Positions 49,759 through 61,529 of a stretch of DNA of 64,000 nucleotides are shown one piece after another (positions within the stretch are counted from its first letter, which is position 1; the number at the start of each line of letters is the position of its first letter). This DNA comes from Mycobacterium sp. E787 (lineage in GTDB: Bacteria > Actinomycetota > Actinomycetes > Mycobacteriales > Mycobacteriaceae): positions 1 through 64,000 of the forward strand of contig NZ_LZKL01000025.1 in NCBI RefSeq assembly GCF_001668725.1. Reading direction: 5' to 3'. The notes under the pieces were generated by a model, which worked only from the letters and a program-made list of their open reading frames with translations, was not told the origin of the DNA and ran no database searches. Both the position numbers and the translations under genes were made by a program.

Positions 49759-49849
49759 GAGACCTCCTGCGATAGGAACGGACTGGCTGCCCGACCTCGT
49801 CGTCGTGGGCGTCACGGGTTGAGGGACCCGCGACCATTTCCGTCAGAAA

Positions 49850-49870
49850 CAATAGCTATTGGCAATAGTA
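49850..49870 (-). promoter_or_regulatory. Candidate operator of the methyltransferase gene
   Basis: CAATAGCTATTG (49850-49861) is a perfect 12-bp palindrome, followed by GCAATAGTA. The ATAG core recurs in the GATAGT/ACTATC element at 48340-48362. It lies about 90 nt upstream of the methyltransferase ATG at 49758. It could also serve the divergent fmt gene. Confidence 0.4.
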
Positions 49871-49981
49871 AGCTGGCGCAACTGTATGAAAGCTGGGCGT
49901 GTCCTGCGGAGATCCGGTGCTTGCTCGCCCAGGTCCGTGCGTCGGCCCGATCACGAGCGGCCCGCTCCCTAGACTGTGCCG

Positions 49982-50914
49982 GTGCGTCTCGTCTTCGCCG
50001 GCACTCCCGAACCCGCGTTGCCCGCGCTGCGTCGCCTCATCGATTCGCCGCGGCACGATGTGGTCGCGGTGCTCACCAGGCCCGACGCCGCCTCGGGCCG
50101 GCGCGGCAGGCCGGAGCCGTCCCCGGTGGCGCGTGAGGCGCTCGATCGCGGCATCCCGGTGCTGCGGCCGGCGCGGCCCAACTCGCCGGAATTCGTGGCC
50201 GAGCTGGCGGACTTCGCGCCGGACTGCTGCCCGGTGGTGGCCTATGGCGCGCTGCTGCGCGACGAGCTGCTCGCCGTCCCCCCGCACGGCTGGATAAACC
50301 TGCACTTCTCGCTGCTGCCGGCCTGGCGCGGCGCCGCGCCGGTGCAGGCCGCGATCGCCGCGGGCGACGCGATCACCGGCGCGACCACCTTCCGGATCGA
50401 GCCGAGCCTGGACTCCGGACCGGTGTACGGGGTGGTCACCGAGGCGATCCGGCCCACCGATACCGCGGGGGATCTGCTTGAGCGGCTGGCGATTTCGGGG
50501 GGCGAGCTGCTGTCCGCCACGCTGGACGGCATCGCCGACGGCACCCTGACGCCACGGCCGCAGCCGGCCGACGGGATCAGCATCGCGCCCAAGATCTCCG
50601 TGGAGGAGGCCAGAGTGCGCTGGGACCTGCCGGCGCCCGTGGTGGAGCGCCGCATCCGGGCCGTCACCCCCAACCCGGGCGCCTGGACGCTGATCGGTGA
50701 CCTGCGCGTCAAGCTCGGGCCCGTGCGGATCGAGCCAGGGTCGCCAGAACCTCTGGGGCCCGGCGTGATTCACGTCGACCGCAACGGCGTGTGGGTCGGC
50801 ACCGGCTCGGAACCGGTGCGGCTGGGTCAGATCCAGCCGCCCGGCAAGAAGCTCATGAACGCCGCCGACTGGGCCCGCGGCGCGCGGCTCGACGCCGCCG
50901 CGCGGGCCTCATGA
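49982..50914 (+). CDS. fmt: Methionyl-tRNA formyltransferase
   Basis: Fmt formylates initiator Met-tRNA using 10-formyl-THF. The 310-residue protein has [20 protein letters not shown] at the N-terminus and the active-site segment [21 protein letters not shown]. The C-terminal tRNA-binding domain holds [13 protein letters not shown] and [20 protein letters not shown] at 49982 matches the family start; a second GTG two codons upstream is possible. The stop overlaps the rsmB ATG by 4 bases. It is equivalent to Rv1406. Confidence 0.96.
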   Translation: MRLVFAGTPEPALPALRRLIDSPRHDVVAVLTRPDAASGRRGRPEPSPVAREALDRGIPVLRPARPNSPEFVAELADFAPDCCPVVAYGALLRDELLAVPPHGWINLHFSLLPAWRGAAPVQAAIAAGDAITGATTFRIEPSLDSGPVYGVVTEAIRPTDTAGDLLERLAISGGELLSATLDGIADGTLTPRPQPADGISIAPKISVEEARVRWDLPAPVVERRIRAVTPNPGAWTLIGDLRVKLGPVRIEPGSPEPLGPGVIHVDRNGVWVGTGSEPVRLGQIQPPGKKLMNAADWARGARLDAAARAS

Positions 50915-52284
50915 GCGGCAAACCTCAGCGGCGGCGCAAGCCGCTGGACCCGGCGCGCGCGGCCGCGTTCGAGGTGTTGCGCGCCGTCAGCGAGCGCGAC
51001 GCGTACGCGAACCTGGCCCTGCCCGCGCTGCTGCGTCAGCGCGGAATCGGCGGCCGCGACGCCGCTTTCGCCACCGAGCTGACCTACGGCACCTGCCGCA
51101 CCCGCGGGCTGCTCGACGCGATCATCGGCGCGGCCGCCGGGCGCCCGCCGGCGGCCATCGACTCGGTGCTGCTCGACCTGCTCCGCCTCGGTGCCTACCA
51201 GTTGCTGCGCACCCGGGTGGGCACCCACGCCGCGGTGTCCACCACGGTGGAACAGGCCGGAATCGAATTCGACTCGGCCCGAGCCGGTTTCGTCAACGGT
51301 GTGCTGCGGACGATCGCGGGCCGAGACGAGAAGTCCTGGGTCGACGAGCTGGCGCCCGACGCCGCGCGGGATCCCATCGGGCACGCCGCGTTCGTGCACG
51401 CGCACCCGCGCTGGATCGCTCAGGCCTTCGCCGACGCGCTCGGCGCGGCCGCGGGGGAACTCGATGCGGTTCTGGCCGGCGACGACGAACGGCCCCAGGT
51501 GCACCTGGCGGCGCGCCCAGGTGTGCTGACCGCCGCCGAACTGGCCGACGCGGTCGGTGGCACCGTCGGCCGTTATTCGCCGTACGCGGTGTACCTGCCG
51601 GGCGGGGATCCCGGGCGGCTGGCGCCCGTGCGCGACGGCTCGGCGCTGGTCCAGGACGAGGGCAGCCAGCTGGTGGCCCGGGCGCTGACGCTGGCCCCGG
51701 TCGACGGCGACACCGGCCGGTGGTTGGACCTGTGCGCCGGCCCCGGCGGCAAGACCGCGTTGCTGGCGGCGCTGGGTCTGGACTCCGGGGCCCGCGTCAC
51801 GGCGGTGGAGCCCGCCCCGCGCCGCGCCGACCTGGTCGCGGAGAACACCCGCGGCCTGCCCGTCGAGGTGCTGCGCGTCGACGGTCGGGAGACCGGCCTG
51901 GAGCCCGGCTTCGACCGGGTGCTCGTCGACGCGCCCTGCACCGGGCTGGGGGCATTACGGCGCCGGCCGGAGGCCCGCTGGCGGCGCCAGCCGGCCGACG
52001 TGCCGCCGCTGGCCAAGTTGCAACGCGAGCTGCTGGCGGCCGCGATCGCGCTGACCCGTCCCGGCGGCGTGGTGCTCTATGCGACCTGTTCGCCCCACCT
52101 TGCGGAAACCGTCGGGGTGGTGGGCGACGCGCTGCGCCGGCAGCCGGTGGAGGCGCTGGACACCCGGCCGCTTTTCGAGCCCGTCACCGAGGGATTGGGG
52201 CCGGGGCCCTACTCGCAGCTGTGGCCGCACCGGCACGGCACCGATGCGATGTTCGCGGCCGCGCTGCGCCGCGTGACGGCGTAG
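50911..52284 (+). CDS. rsmB: 16S rRNA (cytosine-967-C5)-methyltransferase
   Basis: RsmB methylates C967 of 16S rRNA. The 457-residue protein has an N-terminal NusB-like RNA-binding domain ([33 protein letters not shown]). The C-terminal methyltransferase domain has the SAM motif [38 protein letters not shown] and the catalytic [11 protein letters not shown]. It is equivalent to Rv1407 (fmu). Its last codons contain a 19-bp sequence repeated 38 bp beyond. Confidence 0.95.
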   Translation: MSGKPQRRRKPLDPARAAAFEVLRAVSERDAYANLALPALLRQRGIGGRDAAFATELTYGTCRTRGLLDAIIGAAAGRPPAAIDSVLLDLLRLGAYQLLRTRVGTHAAVSTTVEQAGIEFDSARAGFVNGVLRTIAGRDEKSWVDELAPDAARDPIGHAAFVHAHPRWIAQAFADALGAAAGELDAVLAGDDERPQVHLAARPGVLTAAELADAVGGTVGRYSPYAVYLPGGDPGRLAPVRDGSALVQDEGSQLVARALTLAPVDGDTGRWLDLCAGPGGKTALLAALGLDSGARVTAVEPAPRRADLVAENTRGLPVEVLRVDGRETGLEPGFDRVLVDAPCTGLGALRRRPEARWRRQPADVPPLAKLQRELLAAAIALTRPGGVVLYATCSPHLAETVGVVGDALRRQPVEALDTRPLFEPVTEGLGPGPYSQLWPHRHGTDAMFAAALRRVTA

Positions 52285-52330
52285 CGCGACCGCGACTCAG
52301 ACGACCCGGCCGCGGCCGCGCTGCGCCGCG
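52255..52330 (+). repeat. 19-bp exact direct repeat spanning the rsmB stop
   Basis: GCGGCCGCGCTGCGCCGCG occurs at 52255-52273 (last codons of rsmB) and again at 52312-52330 in the gap before rpe. The offset is 57 bp. It looks like a small local duplication that left a second copy of the rsmB end in the spacer. Confidence 0.6.
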
Positions 52331-52372
52331 CCTGAGGTGAGTCCGGCCGCCGGGCTCAGTAGTGTGGCGCAC

Positions 52373-53062
52373 ATGCCCGGCCACACCGGTAGACCGCTGA
52401 TCGCGCCGTCGATCCTCTCCGCCGATTTCGCCCGACTCGCCGACGAAGCGGCCGCCGTGAACGGCGCCGACTGGTTGCACGTCGATGTGATGGACAACCA
52501 CTTCGTCCCGAACCTGACCATCGGGTTGCCGGTGGTGGAGGCGCTGCTGGCCAGCACCGCCATCCCGATGGACTGCCATCTGATGATCGAGGATCCGGAT
52601 CGGTGGGCGCCGCCGTACGCCGAAGCGGGCGCCTACAACGTCACCTTCCACGCCGAGGCGACCGGCAATCCCGTCGGGGTGGCCCGCGACATCCGCGCCG
52701 CCGGCGCCAAGGCCGGGATCAGCGTGAAACCGGGGACCCCGCTGGAGCCCTACCTGGAAATCCTCCCGCACTTCGACACCCTGCTCATCATGTCGGTCGA
52801 GCCCGGCTTCGGCGGCCAGAGCTTCATCCCCGACGTGCTCGGGAAGGTCCGCACCGCCCGCAAGATGATCGACGCCGGGGAGCTGACGATCCTGGTGGAA
52901 ATCGACGGCGGCATCAACGCGGACACCATCGAGCAGTCCGCCGAAGCCGGCGTCGACTGCTTCGTCGCCGGGTCGGCGGTGTACGGGGCGGAGAACCCGG
53001 AGGCCGCGGTCGAGGCGTTGCGGCGGCAGGCCGCCGCCGCGTCCGCGCACCTGCGCGCATGA
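52373..53062 (+). CDS. rpe: Ribulose-phosphate 3-epimerase
   Basis: Rpe interconverts ribulose-5-phosphate and xylulose-5-phosphate in the pentose phosphate pathway. The 229-residue TIM barrel has [16 protein letters not shown], the metal-site motif [30 protein letters not shown], and [15 protein letters not shown] with [13 protein letters not shown] at 52373 gives the family start ([12 protein letters not shown]). It overlaps the ribD start by 4 bases. It is equivalent to Rv1408. Supplying ribulose-5-phosphate next to riboflavin genes is metabolically sensible, since RibB consumes it. Confidence 0.96.
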   Translation: MPGHTGRPLIAPSILSADFARLADEAAAVNGADWLHVDVMDNHFVPNLTIGLPVVEALLASTAIPMDCHLMIEDPDRWAPPYAEAGAYNVTFHAEATGNPVGVARDIRAAGAKAGISVKPGTPLEPYLEILPHFDTLLIMSVEPGFGGQSFIPDVLGKVRTARKMIDAGELTILVEIDGGINADTIEQSAEAGVDCFVAGSAVYGAENPEAAVEALRRQAAAASAHLRA

Positions 53063-54099
53063 ACCAGCCCACGAACCAGCCCCAGTCGGTCGACAGCCTC
53101 GAGGCGGCGATGCGCCTGGCGATCGAACACTCCTACCAGGTCAAGGGCACCACGTACCCGAACCCCCCGGTCGGGGCCGTCATCGTGGACCCGCAGGGTC
53201 GCGTCGTCGGCGTCGGTGCCACCGAGCCGGCCGGGGGCGATCACGCCGAGGTGTTGGCCCTGCGGCGGGCCGGCGGCCTCGCGGCCGGCGGCATCGCGTT
53301 CGTCACCCTCGAGCCGTGCAATCACTTCGGCAAGACGCCGCCGTGCGTCAACGCCCTGATCGAAGCCAGGGTGGGCACGGTCATCTACGCGGTCCCCGAC
53401 CCGAACGCGATCGCGGGCGGGGGCGCGGGCCGGCTGCAGGCGGCCGGCATCCAGGTGCGGTCCGGGGTGCTGGCCGACCAGGTGGCCGCCGGGCCGCTGC
53501 GGGAGTGGCTGCACAAGGTGCGGACGGGCCTGCCGCATGTGACGTGGAAGTACGCCAGCAGCATCGACGGCCGCAGCGCCGCCGCCGACGGCAGCAGCCA
53601 GTGGATCTCCAGCGAGGCCTCCCGGTTGGACCTGCATCGCCGCCGCGCCCTCGCCGACGCGATCGTGGTCGGCACCGGCACCGTGCTGGCCGACGATCCG
53701 GCGTTGACCGCCCGGCGCGCCGACGGCTCGCTGGCGGACCGCCAGCCGCTGCGGGTGGTGGTGGGGATGCGCGAAATACCTTCGGAGGCAAAGGTTCTCA
53801 ACGACGACTCACGCACCATGGTGATCCGCACCCACGATCCGATGGAGGTGATCCGGGCGCTGTCGGACCGCACCGACGTGCTGCTGGAGGGCGGCCCCAC
53901 CCTGGCCGGCGCCTTCCTGCGGGCCGGTGCGGTCAACCGCATCCTGGCCTACGTCGCGCCGATACTGCTGGGCGGCCCCATCACGGCCGTCGGCGACGTC
54001 GGGGTGCCCACCATGACGCGCGCCCTGCGCTGGCAGTTCGACGGGATCGACCGGGCCGGCCCGGACGTGGTGCTCAGCCTGGTTCCGCACGGCGGTTAG
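53059..54099 (+). CDS. ribD: Bifunctional riboflavin deaminase/reductase
   Basis: RibD deaminates the GTP-derived pyrimidine and reduces its ribosyl group in riboflavin synthesis. The 346-residue protein has an N-terminal deaminase with the zinc motifs DHAEVLAL and [12 protein letters not shown]. The C-terminal reductase follows from about residue 150 ([51 protein letters not shown]). ATG at 53059 overlaps the rpe stop. It is equivalent to Rv1409 (ribG). It is convergent with the P55 transporter gene. Confidence 0.96.
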   Translation: MNQPTNQPQSVDSLEAAMRLAIEHSYQVKGTTYPNPPVGAVIVDPQGRVVGVGATEPAGGDHAEVLALRRAGGLAAGGIAFVTLEPCNHFGKTPPCVNALIEARVGTVIYAVPDPNAIAGGGAGRLQAAGIQVRSGVLADQVAAGPLREWLHKVRTGLPHVTWKYASSIDGRSAAADGSSQWISSEASRLDLHRRRALADAIVVGTGTVLADDPALTARRADGSLADRQPLRVVVGMREIPSEAKVLNDDSRTMVIRTHDPMEVIRALSDRTDVLLEGGPTLAGAFLRAGAVNRILAYVAPILLGGPITAVGDVGVPTMTRALRWQFDGIDRAGPDVVLSLVPHGG

Positions 54100-54127
54100 C
54101 GCCGGCGACTCGCGATCGCCGCGAAGC

Positions 54128-55813
54128 TCAGGGCGCGGGGACGACCGCGGGTTCTTGCTCGGGCACTTCCGGTTCCTCGGCGTGCTCGGTCCGGCCGCTG
54201 ATGAGCAGGCCCAGCAGCGCTCCCACCACGCAGACCCCCGCGGTGATGGTGAAGATCTCGCCGTACATGGCCGCGAACGAGGGGAGGACGTTCTGCGCCT
54301 GGGCGATGGCCCGGTCCGGCTTGCTCATGCCGCTGGGCAGGGCTGTGTTCTTCTCGTTGAGGATCTGGTAGAAGCGGTAGAGCCCCCAGGCGCTGAGCGC
54401 GGCCACACCGATCAGCATGCCGGTCATCCGGGACACCACCACCGCCGCCGAGGCGATGCCATGCTCGGCCGCGGGCACGACGCGCAGCGCGGCCGACGTC
54501 AGCGGCCCGATCACCAACCCGAGCCCCAAACCGGCGATCAACAGATCATTGTTGACCGCGACGCCGCCGAGCTTCAGGCCGTTGTCCACAGCGGGCACCG
54601 AGAACAAGCCGAAGAAACTGTGCTGGTAGTGCATCAGGTCCACCGGCCAGTGCGCGATCAGCAGGTAGCCGCCGGCGGCGATCAGCAGCCCGACCAGGGC
54701 AACAGCGCGGTCGCCGACCCGGGTGGCGATGAAGCCCCCGAGCAGCGCGCCCACCGGCAGCGCGATCAGGAACGACGTCAGCATCGCGGCCGCCTTGGTC
54801 TGGTCCAGGCCCAGCACGCCCTGACCGAACAGTTCGACGTCGACCAGCGTCACCATCAGCGCGGCGCCGGCGGCGAACGACGCGCCCATCGCGGCCAAAA
54901 ACGGCCGGAACTGCACTCCCGCCGGGTTGATCAGCCGGGTCCGGGCGAAGCGTTCCCAGAGCAGGAAGATGACCGCGAAGACGGCCGCGGCGATCACCAG
55001 GGGCAACCCGTAACTGGGCAGCGCCTCCTGACCGTTCGGGTTCGGGTTGTACAGGCCGATCACCGCGAGACCGAGGGTGATGGCCAGCAGCAGGCCGCCG
55101 ACCACGTCGATCTTCTCCGGCGCCTCGCTGCGGTCGTGCGGCGGCAGGCTGATCTGGATCAGCGCCATCGCGACCAGGGTCAGCGGGACGTTGATCCAGA
55201 ACACGTCGCGCCAGTCGCGGAACAGCCAGACGATGAAGATGCCGTACAGCGGGCCCAGCACGCTGCCGAGTTCCTGCGCGGCGCCGATGCCGCCGAGCAC
55301 GGCGGCGCGGTTGCGCTGCGCCCACAGATCGGCGCCCAGGGCCAGGGTCACCGGCAGCAGCGCGCCGCTGGCGATGCCCTGGATGGTGCGGCCGGCGACC
55401 AGCACGTGCAGCGTCTGCACGTGGAAGTTCTGTATCGGGTAGCCGAGAATCACCAGGTCCCGGAGCGGGTGGCCGAAGATCTCCACATTCATGCCGGCCA
55501 CGTCGAAATTGCCGATCGCCACCGACAGCGCGGTGACCACCGAGCCGACCATGAACGTCGCCAGGCTGACCTGAAGCAGCCGCTTGCGGCCGAACCGGTC
55601 GGACGCCTTGCCCAGCAGCGGCATGGCCGCGATGTAGCCCAGCAGGTACATCGTGACGATCGGGGTGATCCGCTGCAGCTGGTTAATCGGAATGCCGACG
55701 TCGTGCATGATGTCGCGCATGATCGTGACCACGACGTAGGCGTCGAGGGCACCCAGCAGCACCGCCAGGCTGCCGGCTCCGATCGCGACCCGACGTCCCG
55801 CCAGCCTGCTCAT
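54128..55813 (-). CDS. P55-type MFS lipid/drug exporter (Rv1410c-like)
   Basis: This 561-residue, about 14-segment MFS protein matches P55. That transporter works with LprG to move triacylglycerides and lipoarabinomannan-type lipids and causes drug efflux phenotypes. Features include [18 protein letters not shown] in segment 1, the loop motif [14 protein letters not shown], and the segment-5 motif [15 protein letters not shown] of DHA2 transporters. A periplasmic loop of the P55 type is present (residues ~440-500), and the tail is acidic. It overlaps the lprG stop by 4 bases, forming the classical two-gene operon. The acidic C-terminal tail lies in the cytosol. Confidence 0.93.
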   Translation of the reverse strand: MSRLAGRRVAIGAGSLAVLLGALDAYVVVTIMRDIMHDVGIPINQLQRITPIVTMYLLGYIAAMPLLGKASDRFGRKRLLQVSLATFMVGSVVTALSVAIGNFDVAGMNVEIFGHPLRDLVILGYPIQNFHVQTLHVLVAGRTIQGIASGALLPVTLALGADLWAQRNRAAVLGGIGAAQELGSVLGPLYGIFIVWLFRDWRDVFWINVPLTLVAMALIQISLPPHDRSEAPEKIDVVGGLLLAITLGLAVIGLYNPNPNGQEALPSYGLPLVIAAAVFAVIFLLWERFARTRLINPAGVQFRPFLAAMGASFAAGAALMVTLVDVELFGQGVLGLDQTKAAAMLTSFLIALPVGALLGGFIATRVGDRAVALVGLLIAAGGYLLIAHWPVDLMHYQHSFFGLFSVPAVDNGLKLGGVAVNNDLLIAGLGLGLVIGPLTSAALRVVPAAEHGIASAAVVVSRMTGMLIGVAALSAWGLYRFYQILNEKNTALPSGMSKPDRAIAQAQNVLPSFAAMYGEIFTITAGVCVVGALLGLLISGRTEHAEEPEVPEQEPAVVPAP

Positions 55814-56523
55814 GAGGCCGCGGGCTTGTTGATCTGCACCGGCTGGTTCCAGTTCGACAACGCCATCTGGACACTGTTGCCCGGGCTTTGTTGGAGCTGC
55901 ACCTGGGCCAGCTGGTGATCACCGTTTTCCACGATCCACACCGTGGCCGGCACCGGTTTGGTCGCCTTGAAGGGGGACGCGATCTTGTTCACGGCGTCCG
56001 CCGAGACGTTTCCGCTGATGCGGACGGTGGTCTGGCCGCTGATCTGGTCGCGCCCCTCGGCCTTGGCGTCGGTGAAGTTCGCGAGCACGTTGGGCAGGCC
56101 GGTGTCCGGGCTGAGGATCGCCGAGGGATCGTAGACCTGGGAGGCCGGACCCACGTCGGTCATCGTCTTGTCGCCCGGGTTGAGGGCGTTGGTGTACAGG
56201 TCACCGCCCACGACGACGAAGTCCGCACTGATGTCCTGGCCGCCGAGAGTGATCTGGGCGTTGCCCTGCGCCGCGGTGCTCGGCGACGTGGTGAGGTCAC
56301 CGGACAGACTCCGCACGGCCAACCCCGGGATCTTCCCGTTCACCGTCAGCACCAGGTGCGCGCTCTTCAGGTTCTTGGTGGCGTCGGTGGACTGCTTGAC
56401 CAGCGTGGCACCGTCGGGCAACGGGCCGCCGCTTTTCGACGAGCTGAAGGAGCAGCCCGCAACCAGGGCGGCGGCGAGGCCTAAGAAGGCAAGGACGGCC
56501 GACAGACGGTGGGGGGTTTGCAT
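55810..56523 (-). CDS. lprG: Lipoprotein LprG
   Basis: LprG is a periplasmic lipid-binding lipoprotein that carries triacylated lipids, partnering with P55. The 237-residue protein has a lipobox (LVAGC) after a hydrophobic signal, then the LprG/LppX fold: [63 protein letters not shown] and [23 protein letters not shown] at 56523 is chosen because the signal peptide starts there; a second ATG lies 9 bases upstream. It is equivalent to Rv1411c and overlaps the P55 gene by 4 bases. Confidence 0.95.
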   Translation of the reverse strand: MQTPHRLSAVLAFLGLAAALVAGCSFSSSKSGGPLPDGATLVKQSTDATKNLKSAHLVLTVNGKIPGLAVRSLSGDLTTSPSTAAQGNAQITLGGQDISADFVVVGGDLYTNALNPGDKTMTDVGPASQVYDPSAILSPDTGLPNVLANFTDAKAEGRDQISGQTTVRISGNVSADAVNKIASPFKATKPVPATVWIVENGDHQLAQVQLQQSPGNSVQMALSNWNQPVQINKPAAS

Positions 56524-56607
56524 ACCCTGCATCGTAGAGGGTGCTGGTGACCGGCTTTCGGAACGCGGGGCCCGCTTCGGCGCGCATCGGCCCGTTAACC
56601 TGGTGCA

Positions 56608-57225
56608 ATGTTCACCGGAATTGTCGAGGAGCTCGGGGAGATCACCGGCCGGGACGTCCTGGCGGACGCCGCGCGGCTGACCATTCGCGGGCCCGTGGTG
56701 ACCGCCGACGCCGGCCACGGCGATTCGATCGCCGTCAACGGCGTGTGCCTGACGGTCGCCGAGCTGAAGCCGGACGGCCAGTTCACCGCCGACGTGATGG
56801 GCGAGACCCTCAACCGGTCCAACCTCGGCCAGCTGGAGGTCGGCAGCCGGGTGAACCTGGAGCGCGCCGCGGCCATCAACAGCCGGCTGGGCGGGCACAT
56901 CGTGCAAGGCCACGTCGACGGCACCGGCCGGGTGGTGGACCGCACACCGTCCGAGCACTGGGAGGTGGTGCGGATCGAGGTTCCCGCGTCGGTGGCCCGC
57001 TACGTCGTCGAAAAGGGGTCGATCACGGTGGACGGGATCTCCCTGACGGTGTCCGCCCTGGGATCCGAGCCGCAGGAGTGGTTCGAGGTGTCGCTGATCC
57101 CGACGACGAGGGAACTGACCACCCTCGGCCGGGCCCCGGTCGGCACGCAGGTGAACCTCGAGGTCGACGTCATCGCCAAGTACGTCGAGCGGTTGATGGC
57201 AGATAAACGCTGGTCACGAGCATAA
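56608..57225 (+). CDS. ribE: Riboflavin synthase, alpha chain
   Basis: Riboflavin synthase converts two 6,7-dimethyl-8-ribityllumazine molecules to riboflavin and the pyrimidine donor. The 205-residue protein starts [12 protein letters not shown] and has the two lumazine-binding halves, residues 1-~95 and ~97-190. Each contains the ribityl-binding motif ([10 protein letters not shown], then [10 protein letters not shown]) and [13 protein letters not shown]. It is equivalent to Rv1412 (ribC in H37Rv). The downstream region to ribBA contains two mycobacterium-specific small genes, not the Rv1413/Rv1414 pair. Confidence 0.95.
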   Translation: MFTGIVEELGEITGRDVLADAARLTIRGPVVTADAGHGDSIAVNGVCLTVAELKPDGQFTADVMGETLNRSNLGQLEVGSRVNLERAAAINSRLGGHIVQGHVDGTGRVVDRTPSEHWEVVRIEVPASVARYVVEKGSITVDGISLTVSALGSEPQEWFEVSLIPTTRELTTLGRAPVGTQVNLEVDVIAKYVERLMADKRWSRA

Positions 57226-57387
57226 ACCGCCAAGGTGTCGTGCAGCGAGGCGGTAAGCCTGTCCCACTCGACGACCGTCGGCTCAAGGACACGCTGCTGC
57301 TCGTTGGACGTCACGCTATTGGCCCTGAGCTGGCCCTGCGCTGCAGTTGACGGCCTCGGCAATCCGGGTCTGTGGCCAGGCCATACG

Positions 57388-57681
57388 TCACCGGGCTCGG
57401 TGGCCATTTCCGTGACCGTTCAGGTAACGGCGCTGCAGCCGTGCGATAAGAATCTGTGCTTCGGAAATGTCTTGCCGCAGCGCGCCAGCTTCGCTCCGGA
57501 TGGCGGACGCCCGTCCGTCCGTGCCGACTTCTTGATCTTCAAGCCACGCCAGCCGGTGGCTCATCGCGTGCAATTGCTCGCGCAACGCGCGGACCAGCTC
57601 CACAGCCTGCGCGACATCGCATGCATGGGCGTCGCCGGGCAGCGCCAGGCTCAAGCTGCGGCCGAAGCCCCATTCACGCAT
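57388..57681 (-). CDS. Hypothetical coiled-coil protein, 97 aa
   Basis: This is a soluble helical protein with heptad-like runs (AVELVRALREQLHAMSHRLAW, then SEAGALRQDISEAQILIARL), a likely coiled coil of two helices. It ends in a Gly/His-rich tail (NGHGNGHRAR). No family was recognised. ATG at 57681 is preferred to the TTG three codons upstream. It faces the small secreted-protein gene of the same strand across a palindrome-rich 404-bp gap. It may simply be a lineage-specific protein. Confidence 0.55.
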   Translation of the reverse strand: MREWGFGRSLSLALPGDAHACDVAQAVELVRALREQLHAMSHRLAWLEDQEVGTDGRASAIRSEAGALRQDISEAQILIARLQRRYLNGHGNGHRAR

Positions 57682-57755
57682 AACGCTCAAGCGTTCGCTC
57701 AGCGCCGATGAGCGCCTAGGGGCTTACGGCTTACGCGCCTAGGGCCATATGGCCC
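57682..57755. repeat. Cluster of palindromes and a 10-bp direct repeat
   Basis: AACGCT-CA-AGCGTT (57682-57695) is a perfect inverted repeat. GCGCCTAGGG is repeated exactly at 57712-57721 and 57735-57744, 23 bp apart, flanking GCTTACGGCTTAC. GGGCCATATGGCCC at 57742-57755 is a perfect 14-bp palindrome. The cluster abuts the start of the coiled-coil gene, so part of it may be its operator. Confidence 0.5.
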
Positions 57756-58019
57756 GTGGCGGCACGGCGAAATCGCAAAGTTCTCGGCAGGTTTTTCCTA
57801 CACCGGCAGCTGAGCAGCAATCTCTTCTCAGCGACCCTAACGGGCAGTTGGGCCGTACTTCCGCAGCTTTTATGCGGCGGCCGGCGCTGATTTCAGCACC
57901 TTCGCCCAACCCTTCCGCGGGTTCCCCCGCTTTGCTTGAGCCGATGCCACACCTTTGGAATGCATGTTCCAATTCCCAGCTCAGCTAGGCGAATGCACTT
58001 GTTGGGCGGCGCTGCGCGA

Positions 58020-58078
58020 AGTTGAAGGAGGCCGCTGACAGCGGCGGGTTTCGCCTTGGCAGCGGCCTGCTTCCAACT
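58020..58078 (-). terminator. Long imperfect hairpin downstream of the secreted protein gene
   Basis: AGTTGAAGGAGGCCGCTG (58020-58037) pairs with CAGCGGCCTGCTTCCAACT (58060-58078) with a one-base bulge. A second hairpin, GCCGCTG-A-CAGCGGC (58031-58045), is nested within. It lies just after the stop of the minus-strand secreted protein gene at 58086, where a transcript end is expected. It lacks a T-tract, which is common for mycobacterial terminators. Confidence 0.45.
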
Positions 58079-58085
58079 CAGTGGT

Positions 58086-58457
58086 TTACAACGAGCGCCA
58101 GACGGGGCCGTCCCAGTAACCCCAGTCGTTCGCACCGGGGTTCCACACGACCTGGGCCCAGGGTGCCCACGGCGGAGGCGGCGGCATCGGCCGCGCCCAC
58201 GGCGGGGGCGCACCGTAACCGGCCGGACCGCCGTAGTTGTCGTCCCAGTCACGGCAGTTGTTCCAGTTCTGGTAGGGGCCCCACCCGGGGTCCCACTGGT
58301 CGCCCGGGCACCAGTGGTGGTGATACATCGGTGCCGGGGGAGGAGCCGCCTGGGCGACGCCCGAGGCCAGCCCCAGCATGGATGCGGATATTGCACCGGC
58401 GGCCGCCGTGCCCACGCACAGGCGACGCCACAGTGGTGTCTGCGTTTCGGTATTCAT
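58086..58457 (-). CDS. Small secreted Pro/Gly/Trp-rich protein
   Basis: This 123-residue protein has a signal peptide (basic WRRLCVG, then [21 protein letters not shown] with cleavage after AQA). The mature part is rich in Pro, Gly, Trp and His: [52 protein letters not shown] and [17 protein letters not shown]. Two cysteines could form one disulfide. Such proteins are exported to the mycobacterial envelope or medium, but none has a well-defined role. Composition is unlike globular enzymes. The long hairpin after the stop may end its transcript. Confidence 0.75.
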   Translation of the reverse strand: MNTETQTPLWRRLCVGTAAAGAISASMLGLASGVAQAAPPPAPMYHHHWCPGDQWDPGWGPYQNWNNCRDWDDNYGGPAGYGAPPPWARPMPPPPPWAPWAQVVWNPGANDWGYWDGPVWRSL

Positions 58458-58644
58458 GCCTCTCAGACTTCCCTATAGAAGAAGCCGAAAACGCCTCGCA
58501 CCGCCGAGCCCCGCATCTCACACGTTCTACCCAGCCGCGGCACACGTGCGGCTTACGTCGCGCGCCGCTCACCCACCGATCGCGACCACCCTTCGCCAGG
58601 GAAAACCGTGGCAATAACCGCGCCGCCGCGGTGGTTCATACTGA

Positions 58645-60902
<2,258 letters not shown>

Positions 60903-61026
60903 CGTTTCAGGCGTCGGCGGGGGTGGCGGCCGTGTGGGTGTCCAATACTTTCGTGTTGGGTATTGGTTGGTGTCGCAACACAGTGCGGCGTGAATGTTTT
61001 GCTTCGAGTGGTTGTAGAAGCCGGAC

Positions 61027-61236
61027 TCAGCCTTCGCAGGCGATGCCGTCGTTGTCCCGGTCTAGCTTCTGCTGGTAAGCGGGGTCGCCCCTCGGAATGT
61101 TGTACCGGCCATCCTTGTGGGCCTCGGTGCAACTCTTGTAAGGCGGCTCGGCGGGGGCTGTAGGTGCGACGGATACGCCGATGCCCACGATTGCGGCTAC
61201 CGCACCCATACTGGCCATGAGCTGGCGAAATGTCAT
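61027..61236 (-). CDS. Small secreted Excalibur (calcium-binding) protein
   Basis: This 69-residue protein has a signal peptide (MTFRQLMASMGAVAAIVGIG, cleavage near APAEP). A single Excalibur domain follows: the first Cys in YKSCTEAHKDG and the motif DRDNDGIACE, with the calcium-loop Asp/Asn residues and the second Cys. Such domains occur in secreted bacterial surface or nuclease proteins. Here it is alone, without a nuclease domain. ATG at 61236 directly precedes the signal peptide. Confidence 0.85.
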   Translation of the reverse strand: MTFRQLMASMGAVAAIVGIGVSVAPTAPAEPPYKSCTEAHKDGRYNIPRGDPAYQQKLDRDNDGIACEG

Positions 61237-61529
61237 TGGGCTCCATGCTCTCTTCCGTTAATGATCGATGAGGAGCTTAGGAAGGGGTTTGATTGTCGGT
61301 GGGGCGGAGTCTGCGATCTCATATGACACTCATAGAAGTTCGTGGCCGACCAAACTCGGTGCGGCCGGCGGGCCATGTCGGCGTGAACGAACGTGACTAC
61401 GCAGAAGCTTGGAAGGGAATTCCGGTTTCCTCTGAAAACCAGGAGATGGCCACGAGGCCGAAGCCTATCCCGAAATATGCTGCACAGCAGCATGCTTCGA
61501 GTGATTCTCGTTCGCGGCCTTCGAAGACC

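Larger units (their letters stand above)
57682..58085. other. Palindrome-rich intergenic region without a supportable gene, 404 bp
   Basis: Several perfect palindromes and repeats are listed separately (57682-57755, 58020-58078). The middle part, about 57760-58010, has slightly lower GC content and no reading frame with features of a mycobacterial protein. Short open frames occur on both strands but lack a ribosome-binding site or recognisable composition. Confidence 0.5.

Noticed and set aside
57739..57988. Overlapping open frames of about 77-79 codons on both strands
   Set aside because: They lack ribosome-binding sites and recognisable composition and overlap palindromes.
57950..58080. 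Resemblance to an integron attC recombination site (GTTGGGC core plus a long imperfect hairpin)
   Set aside because: The paired R box (RYYYAAC) in the right position is missing, and there is no integrase or gene cassette array nearby. A terminator-like hairpin is a simpler reading.
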